Below are positions 52,749 through 62,761 of a stretch of DNA of 64,000 bases, piece by piece. This DNA comes from Sphingobacterium tabacisoli. Its GTDB lineage: Bacteria > Bacteroidota > Bacteroidia > Sphingobacteriales > Sphingobacteriaceae. Under the pieces are notes generated by a model. The model was not told the DNA's origin, searched no databases, and was given only the letters and a program-made list of their open reading frames with translations. Numbering within the stretch: position 1 is the first letter of the stretch; the number at the start of each line of letters is the position of its first letter. Where the stretch lies: positions 496,001 to 560,000 of the forward strand of contig NZ_JAEQMU010000001.1 in the NCBI RefSeq assembly GCF_017908035.1, read 5' to 3'. A program made the position numbers and the translations under genes.

Positions 52749-53318
52749 ATGAAATCCCCTGTTATTAAAGAAGAAGATTTAGGTCAACTCATTAAAGAGG
52801 GGAATGCTTTGGCTTTTGATATGGCCTTTAAACAGTATCGTGAACTTCTTTTTAGACATGCCTACAGTATCTTACGGGATATGGATGATACGGAAGATGT
52901 GGTACAAGAGGTATATACGGATCTTTGGGAGAAGCGAGAGCTAATCCCGGGAGGTGTTGAGATTTCAGGTTACCTCTATAGGATGACCCGAAATAGGGTG
53001 CTGAATAAATTGAAACACGACAAGGTGATCAATAAATATCTCCAGCACGCTGTGCATCAGCAAGAAGTAGATATGCAGTTTTCGGATCAATGGGTGTTGG
53101 AAAAAGAGCTGGCGACAATTATTGAAACAGAAATCAAGAAGTTGCCACAGCGTATGCAGGAAATCTTTTTATTGAGCAGGCAAGAAGGTCTCAGTCACAA
53201 AGAAATTGCCTCTCTTTTGCAGATTACTGAAGGAACTTCCAAACTTCAAGTCTCCAAAGCTCTAAAAATATTAAAAAGTAATATATTGATAGCCATAGCT
53301 TTACTTCTTGTTGGCTAA
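52749..53318 (+). CDS. ECF-type sigma-70 factor (module C)
   Basis: 189 aa. Region 2 at about 25-90 (DMDDTEDVVQEVYTDLWEKR), region 4 at about 125-180 (LPQRMQEIFLLSRQEGLSHKE; HTH IASLLQITEGTSKLQVSKAL). FecI-like Bacteroidota ECF, controlled by the FecR at 53394-54548. Ends in a hydrophobic tail (NILIAIALLLVG), as the sigma proteins of modules A and B do. Its own promoter is at 52671-52702. Confidence 0.94.
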   Translation: MKSPVIKEEDLGQLIKEGNALAFDMAFKQYRELLFRHAYSILRDMDDTEDVVQEVYTDLWEKRELIPGGVEISGYLYRMTRNRVLNKLKHDKVINKYLQHAVHQQEVDMQFSDQWVLEKELATIIETEIKKLPQRMQEIFLLSRQEGLSHKEIASLLQITEGTSKLQVSKALKILKSNILIAIALLLVG

Positions 53319-53393
53319 TTTTTTTTTATAATCTATATATCCTTAGGTCGACAAAGTTGTTTTATCTATAATTAAGCAATTTTATCATTGACC

Positions 53394-54548
53394 ATGATAC
53401 CTGAAGAAGTACAAAAATTAATAGAAAAATATAATCTGGGAAATATCTCCGAGGAGGAACGATGTGCATTGTATCGTTGGTATAATAATCGCGCTCAGGA
53501 ATCTGTTTCTATCGATGAAGTGGAGATGCGTTTCCGTTTGGATCGCATAGGACATCAGTTACCAAATGTAGGTGCAAGACGTATCTCTATCATTAGACCT
53601 TGGTACAAATGGGCCGCAGCAGCTGTGCTGTTGGCAGGTATAGGTACGGCGCTACTTCGTCAGGAACCGGATCGCCCATTGGAGGAGGCGTTGATTGTTA
53701 AAGTGGATACAACTGCTTCTGCGCAGTTTATTACGGCCGATAATAAATCTATTTCTATTAATACTATAGCTGTGGGAGATACGTTGATGTCGGATAACTT
53801 GATGCTTTATAAAACTAATGACGGTTATATTGCCTACGAATACCGTGAGGGTGATCCCGGGGGGGGCAACGCTATGCATACGATACGTACACCGATTGGT
53901 ACAGAAAGTAAAATTTTGTTGCCAGATGGTACAAGGGTGTGGTTGAATGCCGCTTCAGAGTTGACATTTGCAAAGCAGCTGGGTAAGAAAAACAGGACTG
54001 TCTTTTTGCAAGGTGAGGCTTATTTTGAGGTCGCTAAGCAACCTATAGATGCCCAGCATTTTGCAACATTTGAAGTGCATTCAGAAAAGCAGGTTGTCCA
54101 GGTATTGGGAACTAAGTTTCGAATTAAGAGTTACCTAGGTGAACCTATTGCCAGTACGAGCCTTTATGAGGGTGCTGTCAAGTTGCAGACACTGAATGCT
54201 TCTAATCATGCCGATAAAACAGTATTGCTTAAACCCGGTCAGCAAGGCCTCTTCGATCGGGAAACCAATCTCCTTGATTTCAAAAATATCAGCGAGTCTG
54301 AGCCGCAGACCTGGCGTGATGGTTACTTTAGTTTCCAAGCTGCGACATTGGAAGATGTGTGCCAACAGTTGGCTAGGTGGTATCCTGTACGCTTTGAAAT
54401 CGAAGAGGGAATCCCTAAAGGAGAGTACCATGGTGATATCCCGAAATCATATACGCTCAATGAGGTATTGAACATCCTGATACAGGATAAGATGAAATAT
54501 CGCGTATATAGCAAAGACAATCAGATGGTTGTAAAACTAACACAATAA
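53394..54548 (+). CDS. FecR-family anti-sigma factor (module C)
   Basis: 384 aa from the ATG at 53394; a TTG two codons earlier is not needed. Cytoplasmic part to about 75, one membrane segment at about 76-93 (WYKWAAAAVLLAGIGTALL), then a FecR domain with LLPDGTRVWLNAASELTFAK and LQGEAYFEVAKQ near 175-210, and a C-terminal DUF4974-like part (WYPVRFEIEEGIPKGEYHGD). An eight-G run sits at 53859-53866 (DPGGGNAM), in frame. It relays the receptor signal to the sigma at 52749-53318. Only 29 bp separate it from susC, so the hairpin seen in modules A and B has no room here. Confidence 0.92.
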   Translation: MIPEEVQKLIEKYNLGNISEEERCALYRWYNNRAQESVSIDEVEMRFRLDRIGHQLPNVGARRISIIRPWYKWAAAAVLLAGIGTALLRQEPDRPLEEALIVKVDTTASAQFITADNKSISINTIAVGDTLMSDNLMLYKTNDGYIAYEYREGDPGGGNAMHTIRTPIGTESKILLPDGTRVWLNAASELTFAKQLGKKNRTVFLQGEAYFEVAKQPIDAQHFATFEVHSEKQVVQVLGTKFRIKSYLGEPIASTSLYEGAVKLQTLNASNHADKTVLLKPGQQGLFDRETNLLDFKNISESEPQTWRDGYFSFQAATLEDVCQQLARWYPVRFEIEEGIPKGEYHGDIPKSYTLNEVLNILIQDKMKYRVYSKDNQMVVKLTQ

Positions 54549-54577
54549 AAATAAATTAATTAATCTAATCGTATTTT

Positions 54578-57500
54578 ATGAAGCAGTTTACTTTTAGAAA
54601 AAACTGGAAATGGAACGGTATCCCTGTTGTAAAACAAGTTGGTACAGCACTGTTCTGCCTGTATCTCTTACAGAGTACGCCGGGGTTTTCGTATGCACAA
54701 ACATTAAATGTACAGGCCAAACAGAAAAGTTTGAGTCAGATTTTTGAAGGTTTGAAAAAGGACAGTGGTTATCATTTCTTCTGGGAGGGAGGTGATTTCT
54801 CTGGTACCCGTGTGGATGTCTCTGTAAAAGGGGATATCAATGAGGTACTGGATGCTCTTTTTGAAGGATTGCCGCTAGACTATACTTTGCACAAAAAGAC
54901 CGTAGTCATTAAGTCTAATCCGAACAAGATCCGTAAAGCTATACAGCAGGGGGTTTTGGGACGCATTATTGATGAAAAAGGAGAAGCTATCGCCGGTGCT
55001 ATTATTAAATATAGTAGTTCGGGTAAGTATACTACAGTGGTAACGGATGCTAAGGGGAGTTTTAGATTAACAACGGATAAGTTCCCGGTTCACTTGCAGA
55101 TAAGCTATCTGGGGTATAAACCACAGGATTACGTTGTCGAAGCTGCGAATCAGCCTGTATTGGTGCAGTTGCGTGTTGCCGAAACCCAGATCGAGGATGT
55201 GGATATCATACATACGGGGTATCAGAGTCTCTCTAAGGATAATACTACTGGTGCGACAAATACGATAGACAAAGAATATATCGAACGTCGGAATAATGTC
55301 GATTTGGAGCATCTTTTGGAAAATGCTGTACCAGGATTGAATAGCTATAAGACTCCTGATGGGAAATCGGATATGCGCCTGCGGGGAGGGAGCTCTTTGC
55401 GTAATGGAACTGAACCTTTGATGGTTGTCGATGGCTTCCCTTCAACCATGATGCCGGAAGTTAATGAGATCGAAAATATCACCGTATTGAAAGATGCCGC
55501 TGCAGCGGCAATATGGGGAGCAAAAGCTTCTAATGGTGTTATTGTGATTACGACTAAAAAGGGAAAGGCCGGTACACAGGTTATCCAATATTCGGGCAAT
55601 TTGCGTGTCCAAATGCGTCCTGATTACTCGGCATTGCAACGGGCTACGTCGGCAGATGTAATCGATTTTGAGAAAGAGCAGTACGATAAGGGCTATATTA
55701 TGGCTCCGATATTTGACGGTTCGTCGAGTGGATACTCGCAGTCCATCGGAATCTTTAATGATTATGATCGTGGTGATATAGATCTGACCGAGAGAGATAG
55801 GCGTCTAGGCCTATTGGCAGGAATGGACAATCAGTCTCAAATAAACAATTTACTTTTACGGAATTCGATTAATCAAAAGCACTTTCTTTCGGTATCAGGA
55901 GGGGCGGATCGCTTTGACTACTATAGTGGTGTTAACTTTGGACATAATGTAGCTGGCACGAGAGAAACACAGAATAAGAATGTATTGGTGACGAATCGAA
56001 TGAATTATAAACTAGCTGATTTTGTGACCTTACGTAGCAATATCGCTATGCAATATGATTGGGGAAACCAAGGCTATAGCGGACTGACGAGTGAAATCCG
56101 AAAATTGCAACCTTATCAACTGTTGAAAGACGAAAACGGTGATTTAGTCTATAATTATTTTGGTTTTAATAAAGTCGAAAATGATCGTTTGATGGGATTG
56201 GGCTATTTGGATAATGGGGTAAATCTTGTACGGGAAAATGAATTAGCCAACAACCGCTCTACAGGTTTTGGTATTAAGACCATCATTGGTGCAGATTGGA
56301 AGCTAATGGATGGCTTGACTTTGTCCAATAGTGTGGTGTATGAGCGGAAATCCGGTGGTCAACGTAATTTGTATGACACCGAAACCAGTTTTACCCGTAA
56401 TTTAGTGAATAAGTTTACCAGTTATGATAAGGCTAAGGATGCTTACGTAAGGAATATACCATTTGGCGACGTTTTAGACCTACAGAATTCGGCTTATAGA
56501 GAAGTGGCAACGAGAAATCAGTTGAACTATGTAAAAACGATTCAAGACAAACACTATGTCAATGCTTTATTTGGATTCGATATTAGTAAAACAATTCGCG
56601 AAGGAAATACACAGCGCTTATTGGGATTTAATGATGATCTATATAGTTCACAAGATGTAGACGCCAAGGTGCTTGCAGTTGGGGTCTTAGATTGGGAAGG
56701 AAGAAGACAGATATATAATACCTCGACTTACAATAAGGTGAATTATGTTGACAGTCGAAAATATTCGTACTATTCTACCTTGGCTTATACATATGATAGA
56801 CGGTATACGCTAACAGGGAGTTATAGAACGGATTATTCGGATCTATTTGGTGCAGAAGCTAAGTTGAAAAAAAGACCACTATGGAGTGTCGGGGGAAAAT
56901 GGTTAGTGCACAATGAGCCTTTCTTTAATGTAGACTTTATTTCGGAATTGAATCTTCGGGTGACGACAGGACTAACGGGCAACTTTGATGCTGGTAATTC
57001 GACTACAACTTATCTGACTGCTTATCGCTTCTTTAATACGATAGCGGATGATTATGTAGCGCGCCTGCAAACGCCACCGAATCCGAAATTAAGATGGGAA
57101 GGAACAAGAACGTTTAATACTGGTTTTGATCTTGGATTGTTGCATAATAGGTTTACGCTTTCGTTTGACTATTATGATAAGTTCAGCTATGACTTATTGG
57201 GAAGCCAGGAGTTGGATCCAACGGTGGGATTGGCGAATGCAACGATTAATGCTGCTGAATTGTCGAATAAGGGAGTGGAGTTAGGCTTGTCCGCCGGTAT
57301 CATCCGAAAAAAGGATTTCCGCTGGGATACCCGTATCAATTTTGCTTATAATAAGAGCAAGGTACTCTATAATAAGATTACCGATTCAGCACCAGAGATC
57401 AACAGAGTTAATAATACAGTACCTTATTTGGAAGGCTATGAACGAGAGTCGCTATGGAGTTACCGCTGGGCAGGCTTGGATGAGAAGGGAAGACCACAAA

Positions 57501-58084
57501 CTTATAATGGGGATGGAGACAAAGTTCGTGTACCTGTCTTAGAGTCTTTGGAATTGAATGGTACAAGCCGTCCGCGTTACAGTGGAGGCTGGAATAATGA
57601 TTTTAGCTACAAAGGGTTCAACCTATCCATATTTACGGTATTTAACGCTGGTCAAAAATCTCGCATGGAAATGCCTACGATGTACGGATTTGATTGGAAT
57701 AGTTCGTATAACAACAAAATAGCTTCCCGTTGGAGACAGCCGGGAGACGAAAACAAAACGGACATCCCTGCACTTGCTGATATGGAAGATTTGAGTGATA
57801 CCTATACCCGAATGGCTACAAAGTCAAGTAATTCAGTATTCGACGCTTCTTTCTTACGTATTCGTGAAATCCAGTTTGGCTATACCATTAGCGATCGTGC
57901 GATATTGCGAAAACTGCCGTTCAAGAGTATCCGTGCCGTGGCACAGATCAATAATGTCTTTCTATGGAAGGCTAATAAGTCAGGTATTGATCCTGAAGCT
58001 GTTGTTGTAAACAGCCGCAATGAACCTGAGTTCCTGTTGCCCGAATCAAAAGTGGTCACCTTTGGATTGAACTTTACCCTTTAA
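54578..58084 (+). CDS. SusC/RagA TonB-dependent receptor with STN domain (module C)
   Basis: 1168 aa. Signal peptide ending near SYAQTLN (about 41), STN domain at about 43-110, carboxypeptidase-D regulatory-like domain at about 126-200, plug with PLMVVDGFPSTMMPEVNEIE and SNGVIVITTKKG, and a barrel ending in TFGLNFTL. STN domain and the preceding sigma/FecR pair make it a transducing receptor. Pairs with the SusD 11 bp downstream. Ligand unknown. Confidence 0.95.
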   Translation: MKQFTFRKNWKWNGIPVVKQVGTALFCLYLLQSTPGFSYAQTLNVQAKQKSLSQIFEGLKKDSGYHFFWEGGDFSGTRVDVSVKGDINEVLDALFEGLPLDYTLHKKTVVIKSNPNKIRKAIQQGVLGRIIDEKGEAIAGAIIKYSSSGKYTTVVTDAKGSFRLTTDKFPVHLQISYLGYKPQDYVVEAANQPVLVQLRVAETQIEDVDIIHTGYQSLSKDNTTGATNTIDKEYIERRNNVDLEHLLENAVPGLNSYKTPDGKSDMRLRGGSSLRNGTEPLMVVDGFPSTMMPEVNEIENITVLKDAAAAAIWGAKASNGVIVITTKKGKAGTQVIQYSGNLRVQMRPDYSALQRATSADVIDFEKEQYDKGYIMAPIFDGSSSGYSQSIGIFNDYDRGDIDLTERDRRLGLLAGMDNQSQINNLLLRNSINQKHFLSVSGGADRFDYYSGVNFGHNVAGTRETQNKNVLVTNRMNYKLADFVTLRSNIAMQYDWGNQGYSGLTSEIRKLQPYQLLKDENGDLVYNYFGFNKVENDRLMGLGYLDNGVNLVRENELANNRSTGFGIKTIIGADWKLMDGLTLSNSVVYERKSGGQRNLYDTETSFTRNLVNKFTSYDKAKDAYVRNIPFGDVLDLQNSAYREVATRNQLNYVKTIQDKHYVNALFGFDISKTIREGNTQRLLGFNDDLYSSQDVDAKVLAVGVLDWEGRRQIYNTSTYNKVNYVDSRKYSYYSTLAYTYDRRYTLTGSYRTDYSDLFGAEAKLKKRPLWSVGGKWLVHNEPFFNVDFISELNLRVTTGLTGNFDAGNSTTTYLTAYRFFNTIADDYVARLQTPPNPKLRWEGTRTFNTGFDLGLLHNRFTLSFDYYDKFSYDLLGSQELDPTVGLANATINAAELSNKGVELGLSAGIIRKKDFRWDTRINFAYNKSKVLYNKITDSAPEINRVNNTVPYLEGYERESLWSYRWAGLDEKGRPQTYNGDGDKVRVPVLESLELNGTSRPRYSGGWNNDFSYKGFNLSIFTVFNAGQKSRMEMPTMYGFDWNSSYNNKIASRWRQPGDENKTDIPALADMEDLSDTYTRMATKSSNSVFDASFLRIREIQFGYTISDRAILRKLPFKSIRAVAQINNVFLWKANKSGIDPEAVVVNSRNEPEFLLPESKVVTFGLNFTL

Positions 58085-58095
58085 TTGAAAAACTG

Positions 58096-59469
58096 ATGAA
58101 AAAAATATTTTTTGCACTATTATTAGCAGGAGTCATGAGCAGTTGTCAGGATTACCTGAATGTACAACCTAAAGGACCATTTATCCCGAAGACGATGCAG
58201 GATTATGAGGAACTGTCTTCAAATCCTTCTTATAAATCAAACAGTAATGCATATCTAGAGCGTCTTTCTGATGGTATCTTTATGGCTGATGCTAGTGTAA
58301 AGTCAGGGATGAACAGTGCTTCTTCTAAAACATATATTTGGGCTGCGGAATATTATAAAAACACGGAGGCTGACGGGGCATGGAATGGAAATTATAACAA
58401 TATTTATAATGCAAATATTATTCTCCAAAGTTTAGATGCCGTTACCGACGGCACAGCTGATCGCAAGAATATAGTAAAGGGGAATGCCTTGTGTAACCGT
58501 GCTTATGCTTATTTCGACTTGGCACTATTATATGCACCATATTATAACGAAGCAACTGCATCTACAGATTTGGCAGTTCCCCTGGTGACTGTGCCTGATC
58601 TGGAAGCAAAGTCGAAGAGAGCCACAGTTAAAGAAGTTTACGATTTGATTCTATCCGATCTAACTACGGCTTTACCGCTGTTGCCAGAGAAAGGAAAAAA
58701 TGTGTACCGTAATAGTAAAGCAACAGCAAATGGTATTCTGGCACGTGTGTATCTAAATATGGGTGACTATGAAAAGGCCGCTATCAATGCGAAGGAGGCA
58801 CTGAAGTATAACACAACTCTTTTTGATTTTAATACAGTTTCATTCCAAAACCCTGATCGTCCAGCTCTGGGGTGGGCTACAAGAGAACTCCCGTACCAAC
58901 AAACGGAGATGTTATCTTATTTTGCAACATCCTTTGGTTCTATATTAACAAATACCTATATCTCCCCAGATCTGCTTCAGGTCGTTGATCCTAAGGATTT
59001 ACGTTTGAAATTTGGGTGGAGCCCAAGCGACCGACAAGGCGTACCTGTAAAAGAACCTTATCCGATTTATATTAATACGGATCTGAATTATAATATAGCG
59101 GTACCAGAGATGATGCTGATTGTAGCTGAAGCGGATGCTCGCGCGAACCGGATAAGCCAAGCATTAGCGCAGTTGAACAGCCTTCGCAAGAAGCGGTTTG
59201 CTCCAGCGGATTATAAAGATTTAACTGCAGCCAATAAAGATGAAGCATTGAAGCTGGTGATTAATGAGCGTCGAATAGAACTGTTTGGTAAAGGATTACG
59301 TTGGTTTGATATGAAGCGTCTAGATAAAGATCCAATGTTTGCTAAAACCTACACAAGAGCTAATACCTACGAAACGTTTAAATTAGAGAAAGGATCTCCA
59401 AATTTCGTGAGTCAGATTCCAGAAAAAGTGAGATTGCTTAACCCCGATATTCTACCTAATCCGAGGTAA
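58096..59469 (+). CDS. SusD/RagB-family outer-membrane lipoprotein (module C)
   Basis: 457 aa. Lipobox VMSSC at about residues 13-17 (MKKIFFALLLAGVMSSC). SusD N-terminal YLNVQPKGPFIPKTMQDYEE and C-terminal NERRIELFGKGLRWFDMKRL are clear. Surface ligand-binding partner of the SusC before it. A hairpin with T-rich tail follows (59478-59516), which may lower expression of the TlpA-like genes behind it. Confidence 0.93.
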   Translation: MKKIFFALLLAGVMSSCQDYLNVQPKGPFIPKTMQDYEELSSNPSYKSNSNAYLERLSDGIFMADASVKSGMNSASSKTYIWAAEYYKNTEADGAWNGNYNNIYNANIILQSLDAVTDGTADRKNIVKGNALCNRAYAYFDLALLYAPYYNEATASTDLAVPLVTVPDLEAKSKRATVKEVYDLILSDLTTALPLLPEKGKNVYRNSKATANGILARVYLNMGDYEKAAINAKEALKYNTTLFDFNTVSFQNPDRPALGWATRELPYQQTEMLSYFATSFGSILTNTYISPDLLQVVDPKDLRLKFGWSPSDRQGVPVKEPYPIYINTDLNYNIAVPEMMLIVAEADARANRISQALAQLNSLRKKRFAPADYKDLTAANKDEALKLVINERRIELFGKGLRWFDMKRLDKDPMFAKTYTRANTYETFKLEKGSPNFVSQIPEKVRLLNPDILPNPR

Positions 59470-59477
59470 TAACTATG

Positions 59478-59516
59478 GAATCATGGCGTGACCTTGGTAG
59501 TGTCACCCCATGATTC
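59478..59516 (+). terminator. Hairpin between susD and the TlpA-like genes (module C)
   Basis: Stem GAATCATGGCGTGAC / GTCACCCCATGATTC, 15 bp with one mismatch, followed by TTTATTTT. It may terminate or attenuate the operon; the two TlpA-like genes lie beyond it without a clear own promoter. Confidence 0.6.
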
Positions 59517-59537
59517 TTTATTTTAATAATTATACAT

Positions 59538-60635
59538 ATGCATAAAAATTTAGTGTACAGTTTATTTGCTGCTTTTATTTGTTCCCTTGGTATGAGCTAC
59601 GCCCAAAATAATTTCAAGATTAAGGGAGAGGTTGTGACTGATAAACCGGTGACATGGGCGTACTTGTATAAAATGGAGAAAGGAAGGCAGCTATTGGACT
59701 CGGTGGCAGTAAAGAATAATCAGTTTGAATTCGTCGGTGCTGTGGATAAGGCATACTCAGCTAGTATTTCTGTAAAGGGGATACGTCGTAGTGTGTCGTT
59801 CTATCTGGAGCCGGCGACGTTTTATACGCGTATAGAGGAAGACTGGGCGAAGCCAAGTCCAGTGATCGGCGGTGTACAGAATGCTATTGCCAAAGGATAT
59901 GAAGCGGAGAACAAGCGTGTACAAGATACGATGATGGTATTGGGACAGAAGTATGAGCATGCTGATGCCGAGGGAAAAGTAAAGTTGAGTCTGCTGATGG
60001 AAGAATGGAGCGAGCAATTGGATTCGACACGTTACAGATATATTGAGAACTATCCGAATTCACTGGCTATAATCGATATCAACAGACCTTATTTTGCTGT
60101 TTTAAATTATCTTAAGTTAGATCGCATGAAGCGTTTGTTTGATCCGAGTTTAAGCTACTCGCATGCTTATGAGGAGCTGGATAAATACTATGAACAGAAA
60201 AAGTCTGAATATCTAGTTGGTCAACAGGCTCCTATGGTTAAGACGAAAACAGTAGATGGAAAGTCATTCGACCTTTCGAGTTTAAAAGGAAAGTTGGTTT
60301 TGCTTGATTTTTGGGCATCCTGGTGTGCTCCATGTCGTGTAGCGAATCGAAAACTGGTGCCTACTTACGAAAAATATAAATCCTATGGTTTCGAGATCGT
60401 ATCGGTATCGATGGATGATAAAGAGAATCTCTGGAAGGATGCTATTAAGAAGGATGGGATTCCTTGGATACAGGTGTCAGAGCTGAAAGGGATAAAGGGG
60501 AGCACTATTGCAGATGCTTACTCGGTAAGACAGTTACCTACCTTATTTCTGATTGATGAGAAAGGAAAGGTAATCCATCAGAATATAGACCACGAAGAAT
60601 TACTCATGTATTTAAAATCACGATATGAACAGTAA
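59538..60635 (+). CDS. TlpA-type thioredoxin-like protein 1 (module C)
   Basis: 365 aa. Signal peptide to about residue 22 (GMSYAQN), a DUF4369-like beta sandwich at about 25-100, helical middle, and TlpA domain at about 225-365 with active site [10 protein letters not shown] and a cis-proline segment [13 protein letters not shown] rather than the CGPC of its neighbour. Periplasmic by signal. Its stop overlaps the start of the next gene by 11 bp. Family function: thiol-disulfide exchange; the partner is unknown. Confidence 0.9.
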   Translation: MHKNLVYSLFAAFICSLGMSYAQNNFKIKGEVVTDKPVTWAYLYKMEKGRQLLDSVAVKNNQFEFVGAVDKAYSASISVKGIRRSVSFYLEPATFYTRIEEDWAKPSPVIGGVQNAIAKGYEAENKRVQDTMMVLGQKYEHADAEGKVKLSLLMEEWSEQLDSTRYRYIENYPNSLAIIDINRPYFAVLNYLKLDRMKRLFDPSLSYSHAYEELDKYYEQKKSEYLVGQQAPMVKTKTVDGKSFDLSSLKGKLVLLDFWASWCAPCRVANRKLVPTYEKYKSYGFEIVSVSMDDKENLWKDAIKKDGIPWIQVSELKGIKGSTIADAYSVRQLPTLFLIDEKGKVIHQNIDHEELLMYLKSRYEQ

Positions 60636-61779
60636 AAAGATTGTTTTAAAAAGTCTTGTCGTAATCTGCGGACTTTCATTTGCTCAGGCGCAGGAAAAGT
60701 CGGTTACGATAAGCGGAAGAATCGACGGTATAGGGAATCAAGAGATCAGACTTGTAGACCCTGTAAAAGGAGAGGTCGCGAAGGTTGCGGCTGTACAGGA
60801 TAGTTTTTTGTTCAATGCAAATATCAATGTAAGCGATCAGCGCTTTTATACCTTGCATGTGCCGTCTTTGGGAGATTTGGGACCTTCGATGAAGCGTCCT
60901 GCTATTTTCTTTATAGCTGGTGCCGATCCGATCCAAATCCACGCGGCTATCACCGACGGAAGTTTGAGAGACGAAAAGATAAGTGGCTCGAAGGGCATGG
61001 ATGATTTCAACAATAGTCAGAAAAGTCTGGTGACGAATCAGGCAATTGAAGTTGTCGGAAAATCATATAATGATGCCTTCCATGCCTATAATACGGTATC
61101 GCAGACGGAAGAGAACCTAAAGGTGTTGAAAGAGGAAGGACGCAAATTGGATTCGTGTTACGGATTGCAACGCGAGGAAATTATGCAAAAGGTGGCAGCC
61201 AATAGAAGCTCACTGACATGGGCCACATTGGCATCGCAATACTGTCCTCCTGAATCGAACAAGGAGGGACTGACGAAGTTCTTATCGCTGTTTAGTGATG
61301 AGGTTAGAAAGGAAAGCTATTACCTACAGAATTTTGAAACGCACCTGAAGCGATATAATCAGACCGATGTAGGGCAGGTAGCGCCTAATTTTGAGCTGAT
61401 TCAGTTAGACGGTAAGACCGTAGCCTTGGATTCGTTCAAGGGTAAATATGTGCTCTTGGATTTTTGGGCTTCTTGGTGCGGCCCCTGTCGGAGAGAAATG
61501 CCGCACGTGAAGGCTGCTTACCATCAGTTCAAAGACAAAAAGTTTGAAGTGTTCGCAGTATCTATTGATTCGAGCAAACCTGCTTGGGAGAAAGCCCTGA
61601 AAGAAGACAATATGCCTTTCGTTCATGTGTTGGACAATAAGCAGGGAGAGGATAGCCCGCGTTTACTGTACATGGTACAGGCTATTCCCACTAATTTTTT
61701 GATCGATCCTAGTGGTAAGATAATTGCTAAGAATCTGCGTGGCGAAGAACTCGCTAAGTTTTTGGAGGCTACTTTATAG
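60625..61779 (+). CDS. TlpA-type thioredoxin-like protein 2 (module C)
   Basis: 384 aa, overlapping the previous gene by 11 bp. Signal peptide to about residue 22 (GLSFAQAQE), DUF4369-like N-terminal domain, helical middle, TlpA domain at about 245-384 with [13 protein letters not shown] and AIPTNFLI cis-proline. Periplasmic thiol-disulfide oxidoreductase by family. The duplication of this gene type only in module C suggests two thiol states or partners. Followed by a perfect terminator. Confidence 0.9.
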   Translation: MNSKKIVLKSLVVICGLSFAQAQEKSVTISGRIDGIGNQEIRLVDPVKGEVAKVAAVQDSFLFNANINVSDQRFYTLHVPSLGDLGPSMKRPAIFFIAGADPIQIHAAITDGSLRDEKISGSKGMDDFNNSQKSLVTNQAIEVVGKSYNDAFHAYNTVSQTEENLKVLKEEGRKLDSCYGLQREEIMQKVAANRSSLTWATLASQYCPPESNKEGLTKFLSLFSDEVRKESYYLQNFETHLKRYNQTDVGQVAPNFELIQLDGKTVALDSFKGKYVLLDFWASWCGPCRREMPHVKAAYHQFKDKKFEVFAVSIDSSKPAWEKALKEDNMPFVHVLDNKQGEDSPRLLYMVQAIPTNFLIDPSGKIIAKNLRGEELAKFLEATL

Positions 61780-61806
61780 TCGCTGTTCACAGAAGATGTA
61801 ATATCC

Positions 61807-61842
61807 AAAGAAAAAGCCTTCCCTAGGGAAGGCTTTTTCTTT
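61807..61842 (+). terminator. Terminator of module C
   Basis: Perfect palindrome of 36 bases: AAAGAAAAAGCCTTCCC and its inverse around CTAG; T run on the plus strand. 28 bp after the last TlpA-like stop. Confidence 0.9.
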
Positions 61843-61874
61843 GAGTAGCAGATGGAAATATTTCCGTATCAAAA

Positions 61875-61893
61875 AGCCCCGATTATCGGGGCT
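61875..61893 (-). terminator. Terminator of NTF2-like copy 2
   Basis: AGCCCCGATTATCGGGGCT, identical to the core at 22486-22504, with T run on the minus strand. Confidence 0.8.
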
Positions 61894-61930
61894 CAAACAA
61901 AAAATCTACAGTAAAAAACTCGATAAATAT

Positions 61931-62356
61931 TTATGGGTATGTTGTTACTACCTTACTGATCTTCCACCCATCTTCGGATTGTACCAAAGTGATATAGTCT
62001 ATGCGGGTAAATGTTTTGAATTTCATTGTGGCCTTTCCTACTGCAGAGGTCCCTGCCTGATCTAATATTTCATATGTCGTCTCACAATCGTATTTAAGCC
62101 CTTTATTCGCTTTTAAGAATGCTAAGTATTCTGATTTGTTGGATACCTGATTGTTTACTGCGTTGGAATACTGAAAATCCGAACTATAAAGGTACTTGTT
62201 GTATTGGATATTACCCGTGGATATAGTTTGAAGATAAGTCAATGCAATGTTCTTGCTATCCATTTTCTTAAGTGGATTAGCTGTTTCTTTGGCTGATGCA
62301 TTAAATCCGAATACTAGAGTTAATACCGTGGCGATGGTTGTGATAATTTTATTCAT
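61931..62356 (-). CDS. Small exported NTF2-like protein (copy 2)
   Basis: 141 aa from the ATG at 62356; an ATG nine codons earlier (62383) would add MITIKNKTA before the signal peptide. Signal peptide MNKIITTIATVLTLVFGFNA then SAKE. The mature part shares with copy 1 (22540-22968) the segments FLKANKGLKYDC, YEILDQAG and the last strand pair (DYITLVQSEDGWKISKVVTT). NTF2/SnoaL-like fold. Single-gene unit with the same three-repeat promoter and terminator as copy 1, so the whole transcription unit was duplicated, then moved. Confidence 0.8.
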   Translation of the reverse strand: MNKIITTIATVLTLVFGFNASAKETANPLKKMDSKNIALTYLQTISTGNIQYNKYLYSSDFQYSNAVNNQVSNKSEYLAFLKANKGLKYDCETTYEILDQAGTSAVGKATMKFKTFTRIDYITLVQSEDGWKISKVVTTYP

Positions 62357-62394
62357 GGCTGTCTTGTTTTTAATTGTTATCATATTTGTTGATT

Positions 62395-62402
62395 CAAAGG
62401 TA
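62395..62402 (-). promoter_or_regulatory. -7 promoter element of NTF2-like copy 2
   Basis: CAAAGGTA on the plus strand, TACCTTTG on the coding strand, exact TAnnTTTG. No TTTG at -33. Same distance (29 bp) from the repeats as in copy 1. Confidence 0.6.
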
Positions 62403-62431
62403 GGCTAGCGGGGGTAGCTGGGAAACGGTCT

Positions 62432-62482
62432 TTCGACCAAATGATTTTATTTTTCGGTAAAACTTAAAAATGCTTCGGTGAA
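62432..62482 (-). promoter_or_regulatory. Three direct repeats at 21-bp period upstream of NTF2-like copy 2
   Basis: On the coding strand: TTCACCGAA (62474-62482), TTTACCGAA (62453-62461), TTGGTCGAA (62432-62440), each 21 bp apart. Same order, period and offset as the array before copy 1, although sequence between is diverged. Confidence 0.6.
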
Positions 62483-62761
62483 AAGTCATACATCATAATA
62501 GGACTTTTACTGATTTAGATACTTTTGAATGAATATTGAGAGTAAAACCGATGTATCAGATAATGACATTAATCCGATAATAAACATCTTTAATCTTAGG
62601 AAGCGGTAAGGGGATTAGGTAGAAGGAGGTTGAAGTGATTAGCTTTAGTACGGCCGTAAGGCGGATCAAAAACCAACAACTTTTATTGCAGAGCTAAATA
62701 CAGTTAGCTTGTATTTTGCTCTGCATTGCAGTTTTATAGAAAGTCCTGGTGGGCTTTTGTT

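Larger units (their letters stand above)
62384..62761. other. Intergenic region between NTF2-like copy 2 and the desaturase
   Basis: 378 bp: the copy-2 promoter and operator array at the left, then about 270 bp without a recognised gene, AT-rich, including ATTTAGATAC-type runs. A fragment GGCGGATCAAAAACC at 62660-62674 resembles the short hairpin repeat. The desaturase stop is at 62762. Confidence 0.5.
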
